Assembly (NCBI GenBank): GCA_009469675.1
Contig: SSSZ01000082.1
Span: 1-56,023, forward strand
DNA: 56,023 nt
Direction of reading: 5' to 3'
DNA from: Azonexaceae bacterium
Lineage (GTDB): Bacteria > Pseudomonadota > Gammaproteobacteria > Burkholderiales > Rhodocyclaceae
Below the pieces are notes generated by a model, which saw nothing but the letters and a program-made list of their open reading frames with translations, was not told the DNA's origin and did no database searches. Position numbers and translations under genes: made by a program. Within the stretch, counting starts at the first letter, position 1; every line of letters begins with the position of its first letter. This document shows, in pieces, positions 44,379 through 51,787 of the stretch.

Positions 44379-45041
44379 TTAGGTCGGCAGCAGCAGCAGC
44401 CCGCCGGCGCCCGCCGCCCCGCCCGCCGGGGCAAAGGGAATGACGCCGAGGAGCGGCGCCGGCAGCAGCCCCTGCAGGGTGGCGACGTTTTCCTCGCAAC
44501 GGGCCATGGCCGGATCGATCCGGTTGCCGACCCAGCCCGCCAGGGTGAGGCCCCGGGCGGCGATGGCTTCGGCCGTGAGGAGGGTATGGTTGATACAACC
44601 CAGGCGCAGGCCCACCACGAGAATCACCGGCCGGCCCAGGGCCACCGCCAGGTCGGCGCTGTCGCCCGCCGGACCGAGGGGGACGCGGAATCCGCCGACC
44701 CCCTCGATCACCACCACGTCGGCCCGATCGGCCAGCCCGGCGTAGGTGGCGCCGATGCGGGCGAAGTCGATGCGCCGGCCTTCCTCGGCGGCGGCGATAT
44801 GGGGGGCGACGGCGGCGGTGAACACGTAGGGGGCGATTTCGGCCCCGGCCAGTTCGGGGCTGCCGGCGGCGCGCAGGGCTTCGACGTCGTCGTTCAATCC
44901 GGCGGCGTCGGTGCCGGCGGCCACGGGCTTCATGCCCACGGCCCGCCAGCCGCGGCTCCGGGCGGCGTGCAGGAGGGCGCAGGAGACGAAGGTCTTGCCG
45001 ATTTCGGTGTCGGTACCGGTGACGAACCAGGCGTGTTTCAT
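44379..45041 (-). CDS. bioD: Dethiobiotin synthetase
   Basis: BioD closes the ureido ring of dethiobiotin from DAPA, CO2 and ATP. The 220-residue protein has the P-loop [42 protein letters not shown] and [15 protein letters not shown], all typical. The ATG at 45041 gives [15 protein letters not shown]; eight more upstream residues are possible but not family-like. Last gene of the bioF-bioH-bioC-bioD run, after a 103-bp GC-rich spacer from bioC. Confidence 0.95.
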   Translation of the reverse strand: MKHAWFVTGTDTEIGKTFVSCALLHAARSRGWRAVGMKPVAAGTDAAGLNDDVEALRAAGSPELAGAEIAPYVFTAAVAPHIAAAEEGRRIDFARIGATYAGLADRADVVVIEGVGGFRVPLGPAGDSADLAVALGRPVILVVGLRLGCINHTLLTAEAIAARGLTLAGWVGNRIDPAMARCEENVATLQGLLPAPLLGVIPFAPAGGAAGAGGLLLLPT

Positions 45042-45144
45042 GGGAAATACTCGGGTTGAAGTCAAGGCGGCGGGAGGCGGGGCAAAAACCGCCCGGTCGG
45101 AGCGGGGCGGGCCGGGGCCGGCCGCGGGGTTGATGCGTCGATCC

Positions 45145-45903
45145 TCATTTTTTGCCGTGGAGGAGGATGACGTCGTAAGTCAGGGGCAGCCCGGCCGGCT
45201 GGCGCCGGGCTTCGTAGGCCGCCTCGACACGCTGCCAGGCGCCCCGGCTCATGAGGCCGGTGCGCCGGCCGCTCCCCACCTGGTTGGCGCCGATCTCCTT
45301 GATGGCCCGCAGCAGGGATTTGAGGTCGGGATAGTAGGCGACTTGGGCTTCCCGCCCGACGCGGACATCGACGAAGCCTGCTGCGGCCGCGGCGACGGCC
45401 TCGGGGGTGAGGAAATCGAGGGTGTGGCGATGGGGGTCGGCAGCGGCGAAGGCGGCCCGCAGTTCGGCGAAGGTTCCCGGGCCGAGGGTGGCGACCGCCA
45501 GGCGCCCGCCCGGCCAGAGGACGCGGTGGGCCTCGGCCAGGGCCCGGGGCAGGTTGCACCACTGGAGGGTCAGGCTCGACCAGTAGAGGCCGACGGCGGC
45601 GGTGGCCAGGGGCAGGTGTTCGGCGTCGCCGGCGAGGCGGTGGCGCTCGGGGGGCACTTTGGCGAGCATGGCCGGCGAGAGGTCGAAGGCGATCAGATTG
45701 GCCGGCGGGAAACGCCGCTGCAGCAGCTGCAGGGCGTAGCCGGTGCCGCAGCCGACGTCGAGGACGATGCCCGGGGTCATCATGGCCGGCAGGCCTAGGG
45801 CCAGGCGGCCGCAGACGACGCGCTGCACCCTGGCGGCGCCGTCGTAACTGTGGGCGGCGCCTTCGAAGGCCCGGCGGATGCGCTCTTTAGGGGGTTGGTT
45901 CAT
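45145..45903 (-). CDS. bioC: Malonyl-[acyl-carrier protein] O-methyltransferase BioC
   Basis: BioC methylates malonyl-ACP to start pimelate synthesis. The 252-residue class I methyltransferase starts with the family-typical [20 protein letters not shown], has SAM motif [15 protein letters not shown], then [24 protein letters not shown] and, near the end, [20 protein letters not shown], a stretch typical of BioC. It overlaps bioH by 17 nt. Confidence 0.95.
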   Translation of the reverse strand: MNQPPKERIRRAFEGAAHSYDGAARVQRVVCGRLALGLPAMMTPGIVLDVGCGTGYALQLLQRRFPPANLIAFDLSPAMLAKVPPERHRLAGDAEHLPLATAAVGLYWSSLTLQWCNLPRALAEAHRVLWPGGRLAVATLGPGTFAELRAAFAAADPHRHTLDFLTPEAVAAAAAGFVDVRVGREAQVAYYPDLKSLLRAIKEIGANQVGSGRRTGLMSRGAWQRVEAAYEARRQPAGLPLTYDVILLHGKK

Positions 45904-46609
45904 GGCAGAAGGCGGCGACCCGGGCGACGAAATCCGCCGGATCGGAAAGAAAGGGGGCGTGGGCAGCCGCCGCCAGGGTTTCGAGCCGGGCGCCGGGAAT
46001 GAGGGCGGCCAGGGCCTGGGCGGCGGGCAGGGGCATGAGCGGGTCGGCGGCGCCGTGCACCAGCAGGGTGGGGGCGGCTACCCGCCCGGCTTCCTGGCGC
46101 AGGTCGGTGTCCCCCAGCCATCGGAGGCCGGCGGCGAGGGTGGCGGCGGGAACGTCGGGTTGGGCGGCGGCGAGCAGGCTGCGGGTCACCGCCTTGGGGC
46201 GGGCGTCGCCGCGGTTGAAGCCGGCGACGAAGCGGGGCAGCGCCGTGACCGGATCGGCGGCGACGGCGGCGGCGAAGTCGGCCAGCGTGGCGGCGGGCAT
46301 GGCATCCGGCCAACCGTCCCGTTGCACAAAGGCGGCGGTGGCGGAAACCAGGACGAGGCGGCCGACCCGGGCCGGATGGCGGGCCGCTACGGCGAGGGCG
46401 AGCAGGGCGCCGAGGGACCAGCCGGCCAGGGTGCAGCCGGCGGGCAGGTCGGCGGCCAGGGCGTCGACGGCGGCGGCGAAGTCGGCAGCCGGGGGGCGGG
46501 CGCCGTAGCCCGGCAGGTCAAAGAGGCGGGCGCCGAGGGCGGCGGCGGTCGGCGCCAGGGGGCCGCGGCCCAGGCCCCAGCCCGGCAGCAGAACGACGGG
46601 GGCGCTCAT
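45887..46609 (-). CDS. bioH: Pimeloyl-[acyl-carrier protein] methyl ester esterase BioH
   Basis: BioH removes the methyl ester from pimeloyl-ACP. The 240-residue alpha/beta hydrolase has VVLLPGWGLG (oxyanion region), the nucleophile Ser in LAGWSLGALLAL, an Asp in HGAADPLMP and the His in AAAAHAPFLSDP, so the triad is complete. The start ATG at 46609 overlaps the bioF stop (ATGA). Confidence 0.94.
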   Translation of the reverse strand: MSAPVVLLPGWGLGRGPLAPTAAALGARLFDLPGYGARPPAADFAAAVDALAADLPAGCTLAGWSLGALLALAVAARHPARVGRLVLVSATAAFVQRDGWPDAMPAATLADFAAAVAADPVTALPRFVAGFNRGDARPKAVTRSLLAAAQPDVPAATLAAGLRWLGDTDLRQEAGRVAAPTLLVHGAADPLMPLPAAQALAALIPGARLETLAAAAHAPFLSDPADFVARVAAFCHEPTP

Positions 46610-47766
46610 GCCAGGGCCTTGAGGGTGGACACCAGGCGCTCCACGTCGGTCGCCGTGTGGGCCGCCGACAGCGAAATGCGCAGCCGCGCCGTACCCTTGG
46701 GCACCGTCGGCGGGCGGATGGCGGGAACCCACAGGCCATGCTCCCACAGGGTGTTCGACAGGGCGACTGCGGCTTCGTTGTCGCCCACGACGTAGGGCTG
46801 GATGGCGGTGGTCGAGGGGAGCAGCGGACCGCCGGCCAGACCGTCGCGCAACTGGGCGATGCGGGCCATCAGGTTGGCGCGCCGGGCATCGCCGTCGCGG
46901 ACGATCTGCAGGCTCTTCGACAGTGCACAGGCGATGGCCGGTGGCGCGGCGGTAGTGAAGATGTAGCTGCGACCCTTCTGCAGCAGGTATTCGATGGCGG
47001 TGGCCGAGCCGGCCACAAAGGCCCCACCGACCCCGGCCGCCTTGCCCAGGGTGCCCATGAGCAGGATGCGCCGGGATGCCGGCAGGTTGAAATGGCTTAG
47101 GCTGCCACGGCCATGCTGGCCGAGAACGCCGAATCCGTGGGCGTCGTCGATGACCAGCCAGGCGTCGTAGCGCTCGGCCAGGGCGTGGATGGCCGGCAAG
47201 GGCGCGAGGTCGCCATCCATGCTGTAGACGGCATCGGTGACGATGACCTTGCGCGTCGCGCTGCTGGTCGCAAGTTGCCGCTCCAGCGCGGCGACGTCGT
47301 TGTGCGGATAACGCTGCACGTCGGCGCCGTTGGCCTTGGCCAGTTGCATGGCGTCGATCAGCGAGGCGTGGTTGAGCTTATCGGCGAAAACCGCATCGCC
47401 GCGCCCGGCGAAGGTGGGCGTGACGGCGATATTGGCAAGGTAACCGGTCGAGAAGGTCAATGCCCGTTCGAAACCGGTGAACGCCGCGATCTCTTTCTCC
47501 AGCAGATCGTGCGGGGTCAGGTGACCGCTGACCAGATGCGAAGCCCCGCTGCCGGCGCCCCATTGCAGCGCCCCGTCGGCCAGTGCCCGGGCGATCTCGG
47601 CATTGCCGGCCAGGCCGAGATAGTCGTTGCTGGCGAAATTGAGCACCGGCCTGCCATCGACCGTGGCGATACGGCCAGCCGGGGAATCCAGCACCCGGCG
47701 GCGGCGGGTCAGGCCGGCGGCGGCAAGCTCGGCGAGTTCTGAATTCAGTGAATCTTCGAGAGTCAT
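46606..47766 (-). CDS. bioF: 8-amino-7-oxononanoate synthase
   Basis: BioF condenses pimeloyl-ACP and alanine, a PLP-dependent step. The 386-residue protein has RPVLNFASNDYLGLAGN, GSGASHLVSGHLTPHDLLE, the DDAHGFGVLG PLP region and the Schiff-base lysine in LMGTLGKAAGVGGAF. Complete. Its ATG lies only 3 bp after the stop codon of the PIN toxin gene, so its ribosome-binding site is inside the toxin gene and translation may be coupled to it. Confidence 0.96.
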   Translation of the reverse strand: MTLEDSLNSELAELAAAGLTRRRRVLDSPAGRIATVDGRPVLNFASNDYLGLAGNAEIARALADGALQWGAGSGASHLVSGHLTPHDLLEKEIAAFTGFERALTFSTGYLANIAVTPTFAGRGDAVFADKLNHASLIDAMQLAKANGADVQRYPHNDVAALERQLATSSATRKVIVTDAVYSMDGDLAPLPAIHALAERYDAWLVIDDAHGFGVLGQHGRGSLSHFNLPASRRILLMGTLGKAAGVGGAFVAGSATAIEYLLQKGRSYIFTTAAPPAIACALSKSLQIVRDGDARRANLMARIAQLRDGLAGGPLLPSTTAIQPYVVGDNEAAVALSNTLWEHGLWVPAIRPPTVPKGTARLRISLSAAHTATDVERLVSTLKALA

Positions 47767-47769
47767 GAT

Positions 47770-48174
47770 CTACACCAGCTTGAAATGCTTGCGGCCCGGC
47801 AGGCGGTAGGTTTCGAAATCGCTGCGGTCCAGTGTCCAGACATTGGTGCAACCGGTCTTCAAGGCGGCAACGACGAGCGATGCATCGGCCAGGTCTATCG
47901 GGCGGTCGGCGTAGCGGGTGATCCAGTCGATGGCGCTGACCAGTTCGTCGCGGCCCAGCGACAGGATTTCCAGCCCGCCGCGTTCGATCCACTGATAAAG
48001 GGGCAGTGTGGCGGCAACGCTGGGTGCGAGGTGGGAAAACTCGGTGAGCACAGCCCAGGTCGTCAGCAGGCGCCCGCGATAAGCCTTCAGAAAGTCGGTG
48101 CAGCGCTCATGGGCCTTGTCCCGTTGGCTGGCCAGGGCCACGAGCGGGCCGGTATCGACAAGCAAGAGATTCAT
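47770..48174 (-). CDS. PIN-domain toxin (VapC-like)
   Basis: PIN toxins are Mg-dependent ribonucleases. The 134-residue protein begins MNLLLVDTGPLVALASQRDK (first Asp of the site), has TEFSHLAP (Glu) and PIDLADASLVVAALKTGCTNVWTLDRSDF (Asp set), so the acidic site is complete. The start overlaps the RHH antitoxin stop by ATGA. Its stop lies 3 bp before bioF. By composition and context it belongs to an insert in the biotin cluster. Confidence 0.88.
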   Translation of the reverse strand: MNLLLVDTGPLVALASQRDKAHERCTDFLKAYRGRLLTTWAVLTEFSHLAPSVAATLPLYQWIERGGLEILSLGRDELVSAIDWITRYADRPIDLADASLVVAALKTGCTNVWTLDRSDFETYRLPGRKHFKLV

Positions 48175-48428
48175 GCGCGCCCGTGCTTGCGGGCGATGGC
48201 TTCCCTGGCGCCAGTCTTGGCATTGCTCGCCAGATCGTTCGCGGCAGTCAGCGAACCGATGAAACCGGTTTCGCAGGCGATCTGGTAAGCGGTCTTTTCC
48301 GGCTCGGTGGCGGCAAAGCGCTGCTCCAGCAGTTCGATGATGACCTCAGACTTGCTGCGGCGGGTTTCCACGCAATAACGTGCCAGCGCCTGTTCCAGAC
48401 GCAGGGGGATGCGAACGGTGGTGGTCAT
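48171..48428 (-). CDS. Ribbon-helix-helix antitoxin
   Basis: The 85-residue protein starts MTTTVRIPLRLEQALARYC, a ribbon-helix-helix DNA-binding N-terminus (strand, then helices with ETRRSKSEVIIELLEQR). The rest is a toxin-binding tail. It is upstream of and overlaps the PIN gene, the usual order. A perfect palindrome at 48450-48469, 22 bp before its ATG, is a likely autoregulatory operator. Confidence 0.85.
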   Translation of the reverse strand: MTTTVRIPLRLEQALARYCVETRRSKSEVIIELLEQRFAATEPEKTAYQIACETGFIGSLTAANDLASNAKTGAREAIARKHGRA

Positions 48429-48449
48429 GGTCTGGTTTTCAGGTTGGTC

Positions 48450-48469
48450 TTGTATTAACGGTAATACAA
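48450..48469 (-). promoter_or_regulatory. Operator palindrome of the PIN/RHH module
   Basis: TTGTATTA (48450-48457) and TAATACAA (48462-48469) form a perfect inverted repeat with a 4-base centre just before the antitoxin ATG, inside an AT-rich promoter-like stretch. This is a typical site for an autoregulating RHH antitoxin. Confidence 0.7.
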
Positions 48470-48555
48470 AACGGCGCCAAGTGCAAGGCTGGTGAGGCGA
48501 TCAGGGCCGATCGGCCAGGGGGGGCGCTCCGTGCAGGCCTGCCGGAGGAGCATGG

Positions 48556-48885
48556 TTATTGCTTGTCGTTTTCCCGAAGCCAGGATGGAATGTCGCGTTT
48601 TCCATGGAGCACGCGCCAGACGTCGATATGAGTCTCGTGCTCGACGTAGAAAACCAGATAGGGATAGCGTTTCAGCGGCCAGAAACGCAGGCCGGGAAGA
48701 TTCAGTTCATGGGCGTAATGCGCTGATCCGCTCCCCGGATGACGGGCAATGAGCGCGTAAGCCTGTTCCAGCTTGTCGATGAAGCCGAGAGCCGCGGTTT
48801 CCGAGCTTTCGCCCAGGTAGTGGGCAAGCGTATCGTCAATATCCCGGTTGGCCTGTTCGCGCGGGATGACCGGTTTTGCCCTCAC
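48556..48885 (-). CDS. parE: ParE/RelE-superfamily toxin
   Basis: The 109-residue protein matches ParE-type plasmid stabilisation toxins: an N-terminal helical hairpin (REQANRDIDDTLAHYLGESS, ALGFIDKLEQAYALIARHPG) and a beta-sheet with LPGLRFWPLKRYPYLVFYVE and IDVWRVLHGKRDIP. ParE toxins act on DNA gyrase. It starts with GTG at 48885, overlapping the ParD-like stop (GTGA). It ends 127 bp before the RHH antitoxin gene of the next module. Confidence 0.9.
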   Translation of the reverse strand: MRAKPVIPREQANRDIDDTLAHYLGESSETAALGFIDKLEQAYALIARHPGSGSAHYAHELNLPGLRFWPLKRYPYLVFYVEHETHIDVWRVLHGKRDIPSWLRENDKQ

Positions 48886-49121
48886 CGCCCCGTTTGCGAA
48901 GTCACACGCGCCCGCAATGCCGCGAAGTACGCTGCATCGGCCGGTGCCGCCGGCGCCGACGCTGCCCCTGCCAGCAACAGTCCGCGCAACAGCAAGCGAT
49001 CCTGATCCTTGCGGATCAGTTCGCGCACATACTCGCTGCTGGTGCCAAAACCGCGCTGGCTGACTTGGTCGTCGACGAAAGCTTTCAGCGAATCAGGGAG
49101 AGAAATATTCATCGTGCTCAT
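48882..49121 (-). CDS. parD: ParD-like antitoxin
   Basis: The 79-residue protein begins MSTMNISLPDSLKAFVDDQV and GTSSEYVRELIRKDQDR, the ribbon-helix-helix part of ParD/CopG antitoxins, followed by an Ala-rich toxin-binding helix. It lies directly upstream of the ParE-like toxin with a 4-nt overlap. An alternative start is the ATG at 49112. Confidence 0.88.
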   Translation of the reverse strand: MSTMNISLPDSLKAFVDDQVSQRGFGTSSEYVRELIRKDQDRLLLRGLLLAGAASAPAAPADAAYFAALRARVTSQTGR

Positions 49122-49127
49122 GGGTTT

Positions 49128-49157
49128 ATCGTAGATGGCTTGGCAAAAATTGGCAAG
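49128..49157 (-). promoter_or_regulatory. parDE promoter with direct repeats
   Basis: On the reverse strand -35 TTGCCA (49151-49156) and -10 TACGAT (49128-49133) are 17 bp apart. The -35 is part of a direct repeat TTGCCAA-3 bp-TTGCCAA (49140-49156), a possible ParD binding site. Confidence 0.55.
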
Positions 49158-49166
49158 GAGCGGTGT

Positions 49167-50294
49167 TTAAATCTTCGTCCAGCCATAGCGTACTGGGTCA
49201 ATGCGCAATAGATGTTGACGCAAAGCGTCTTGTTTTTCCTGGTCAGCACGCCGAAAAATACTACGTAGTTCTTCGTCGATGGCTTCTGGGTTGGCACCCC
49301 TTTGGGTTGCTTTTTCATACCAGGATTGCCCAAGGTCATAGTTGCCGATTTCGATATTCACAGCACCGAGAAGTGTGCACGGGCGAAAATTTTGCGGGGT
49401 GATTTGGTGTGCTTTCTCTCCCAGATCGAGTGCCTCGGAGTACTTGCCCAAATCCCGTTTTACCCCGCCATAAGTCGTGCAGAGTGCAGATTTCAATTTT
49501 ATGTCGTGCTTGCCGTGAATGTTAATCGCCCCCAGCATTGATTCGGCAGTCGAGGATTCACCGCATTTTCGATAATGCTTGCTTGCGTTGACTGCTGCCC
49601 AGGAATCTTTGGTTTTTTCGAATTGACTGGCATGGAACCGGGCTTCGTTTCGATGATAAGCGGCTTTCAACTCTCGCGTAAAAAAGCTCTGTTCATAACC
49701 GGCTTTCGTAGTCGAGAGCCACACGACCTCTTCGTCAGACAGTCGGGAGCCAGCCTCGACTTTCTGCAAAATGGCCATTAGTTCTGAAAAGTGCGCTTTC
49801 TCGACGAAAGAGTCGAGACCGTATTTTTCCTTCAGGGCAGCCTGTTTGGCTCTGGCGATATTCTTCGGGTCGCGGTCGCAAGCGAGTCTTGCTGCCAGGT
49901 ATTTCTCGCTGGCAATACGCATCGCCTGCTCTCTTGCTTCTTTGGCCTGTTGTCGCTCCATCTCGTCTTGATGCCGACGAAGTTCCATGGCCTCTTTTCG
50001 TTCGCGTTGCTCCGTTTCTGCGGTTGCCAGATACTCAGCGAAAGAAATTTGGCCGACTGCAAGATCGTGCAGAGAAACAAGTCCGGTTTTTTTCAGATAT
50101 TGCAGGGCTAGAGCGGAGATTGGACTCTTCGAGTCAAGATCCTCCAGAATATTCGCCAGACGACTGCCAACTTGGGATGCTGACGGTTGATCTTCAAGGG
50201 CGTACTTGGCTGCTAGCGCCGTCTGGGTTTTATTCGGAACAGTTACGCGGCCTTGAAATGGGTTTTTGCGGATAGTTTGAATCATTCGTCTCAT
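49167..50294 (-). CDS. Hypothetical coiled-coil / TPR-like protein, AT-richer than its surroundings
   Basis: The 375-residue soluble protein (from the ATG at 50294, MRRMIQTIRKNPFQGR) has a helical N-terminal part, a strongly charged coiled coil (about 105-150; EQRERKEAMELRRHQDEMER) and a C-terminal part (about 220-375) with TPR-like repeats (SKHYRKCGESSTAESML, KRDLGKYSEALDLGEKAHQI, GNYDLGQSWYEKATQRG). I recognise no named family. The DNA is visibly poorer in G+C than the flanking genes, and it lies next to two toxin-antitoxin modules in the middle of the biotin cluster, which points to acquisition by transfer. A longer frame from 50375 would overlap the bioA end and is less likely. Confidence 0.8.
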   Translation of the reverse strand: MRRMIQTIRKNPFQGRVTVPNKTQTALAAKYALEDQPSASQVGSRLANILEDLDSKSPISALALQYLKKTGLVSLHDLAVGQISFAEYLATAETEQRERKEAMELRRHQDEMERQQAKEAREQAMRIASEKYLAARLACDRDPKNIARAKQAALKEKYGLDSFVEKAHFSELMAILQKVEAGSRLSDEEVVWLSTTKAGYEQSFFTRELKAAYHRNEARFHASQFEKTKDSWAAVNASKHYRKCGESSTAESMLGAINIHGKHDIKLKSALCTTYGGVKRDLGKYSEALDLGEKAHQITPQNFRPCTLLGAVNIEIGNYDLGQSWYEKATQRGANPEAIDEELRSIFRRADQEKQDALRQHLLRIDPVRYGWTKI

Positions 50295-50328
50295 GGCTAC
50301 ACATTCTATGCCAAAGGGGTTTTGTCCG

Positions 50329-51681
50329 CTAAATGGAAAGGGCGTCGTTGAGTGCTTCGGTGATGGTTTTTCCAAGATGCCCGATTTCCTCGTCGCTGAC
50401 GATATACGGCGGCATCACATACACCGTGTTACCGATGGGCCGGATCAGGGCTTCGCGGTCGAGGGCGGCGCGGTAGAACTTGCGCGAGAAGTGCGGGTCG
50501 TCGGTGGCGACGTCGAAGGCGGCGATCATGCCGCGCTGGCGCAGGTGGCGAACTTGCGGGTGGTTGGCCAGCGGAGCGAGGGCGTCGCCGAGGCGCTGCG
50601 CCTTGTCGCGGTTGGTGGCGATCACGTCATCCTGCTCGAAGATGTCGAGCGTCGCCAGTGCGGCGCGGCAGGCCAGCGGGTTGCCGGTGTAGCTGTGCGA
50701 ATGCAGGAAGGCGCGGGCGACCGAGTCGTCGAGGAAGGCGCCGTAGATCGTGTCACTGCACAGCACGATGGAGAGCGGCAGGTAGCCGCCGGAAATCCCT
50801 TTCGACAGGCACATCAGGTCGGGGCGGATGCCGGCTTGCTCATGGGCAAAGAAGGTGCCGGTGCGGCCGCAGCCGACGGCGATTTCGTCGCAGATCAGGT
50901 GCACCTCATGCCGATCGCACAACTGGCGGGCGAGGCGCAGGTATTCCGGGTCGTACATCGCCATGCCGGCGGCGCCCTGGACCAGCGGTTCGACGATCAG
51001 CGCGGCGATGCGTTCGCCGTGTTGTTCGAGATGGCTTTCGAGTGCGGCTGCGGCGCGGCGGGCCACGTCGGCCGGCGACTCGCCGGCTTCGCCCAGGCGG
51101 AAGTCCGGCGACGGGATGACCGTGGCGGCGCGGACCAGCGGGGCGTAGGCATCCTTGAAGATGGCGACATCGGTAACGGCCAGGGCGCCGACGGTTTCGC
51201 CGTGGTAGCTGCCGGCGAGGCAGAGGAACTCCGCCTTTTCCGGGCGTCCGACGTTGCGCCAGTAGTGGAAGCTCATCTTCAGCGCGATTTCGGTGGCCGA
51301 CGCGCCGTCCGAGGCATAGAAGGCGTGGCCGAGGGCGCCGCCGGTCAGGGCGCTCAAACGTTCGGACAGCTCGACCACCGGCTGGTGGGTGAAGCCGGCG
51401 AGCATGACGTGTTCAAGCGTCTCCAGTTGTTCCTTCAACACCGCGTTGATGCGCGGGTTGGCGTGGCCGAAGACGTTGGTCCACCAGGAGCTGATGCCGT
51501 CGAGGTAGCGCTTGCCCTCGAAATCGAACAGCCAGGCGCCCTGGCCACGGGCAATCGGCACCAGCGGCAGGTAGGCCGGCGAATCCGGCCGGGCGTGGTG
51601 CTGCATCTGGGTGCAGGGGTGCCAGACGGCGGCCTGGCTCCTGGCCAGCCAGTCGGCGTTGGTGGAATGAGTCATGGGCAT
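50329..51681 (-). CDS. bioA: Adenosylmethionine-8-amino-7-oxononanoate aminotransferase
   Basis: BioA transaminates KAPA to DAPA with SAM as amino donor. The 450-residue class III aminotransferase has AVWHPCTQMQHH near the N-terminus, WWTNVFGHANPRIN, YASDGASATEIALKMSFHYW, the PLP aspartate in LICDEIAVGCGRTGTFFAHE and the Schiff-base lysine in MCLSKGISGGYLPLS. Start at 51681 or two codons later at 51675; no clear ribosome-binding site, because the palindromic repeat at 51685-51766 lies directly upstream. It is separated from bioF by the toxin-antitoxin insert. Confidence 0.95.
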   Translation of the reverse strand: MPMTHSTNADWLARSQAAVWHPCTQMQHHARPDSPAYLPLVPIARGQGAWLFDFEGKRYLDGISSWWTNVFGHANPRINAVLKEQLETLEHVMLAGFTHQPVVELSERLSALTGGALGHAFYASDGASATEIALKMSFHYWRNVGRPEKAEFLCLAGSYHGETVGALAVTDVAIFKDAYAPLVRAATVIPSPDFRLGEAGESPADVARRAAAALESHLEQHGERIAALIVEPLVQGAAGMAMYDPEYLRLARQLCDRHEVHLICDEIAVGCGRTGTFFAHEQAGIRPDLMCLSKGISGGYLPLSIVLCSDTIYGAFLDDSVARAFLHSHSYTGNPLACRAALATLDIFEQDDVIATNRDKAQRLGDALAPLANHPQVRHLRQRGMIAAFDVATDDPHFSRKFYRAALDREALIRPIGNTVYVMPPYIVSDEEIGHLGKTITEALNDALSI

Positions 51682-51684
51682 TTC

Positions 51685-51766
51685 AACGCAGAGACGCAGA
51701 GTCGCGGAGAGAAACCTGAAAAGAATCTCCCTTTGCCCTTCTGCGCGCCTCTGCGCCTCGGCGGTT
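51685..51766. repeat. GAG-rich palindromic repeat upstream of bioA
   Basis: Second copy of the repeat seen at 25674-25740: it starts AACGCAGAGACGCAGAG and ends in the near-complement (CTCTGCGCCTCGGCGGTT), so it folds into a long imperfect hairpin. It begins 3 bp upstream of the bioA start codon. Confidence 0.8.
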
Positions 51767-51787
51767 CAAAACCCCACTTCATTCCGC

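Noticed and set aside
51685-51766. Palindrome before bioA as a biotin (BirA) operator
   Set aside because: The same repeat occurs before cysN, which has no link to biotin, and it is longer than and unlike known BirA sites.
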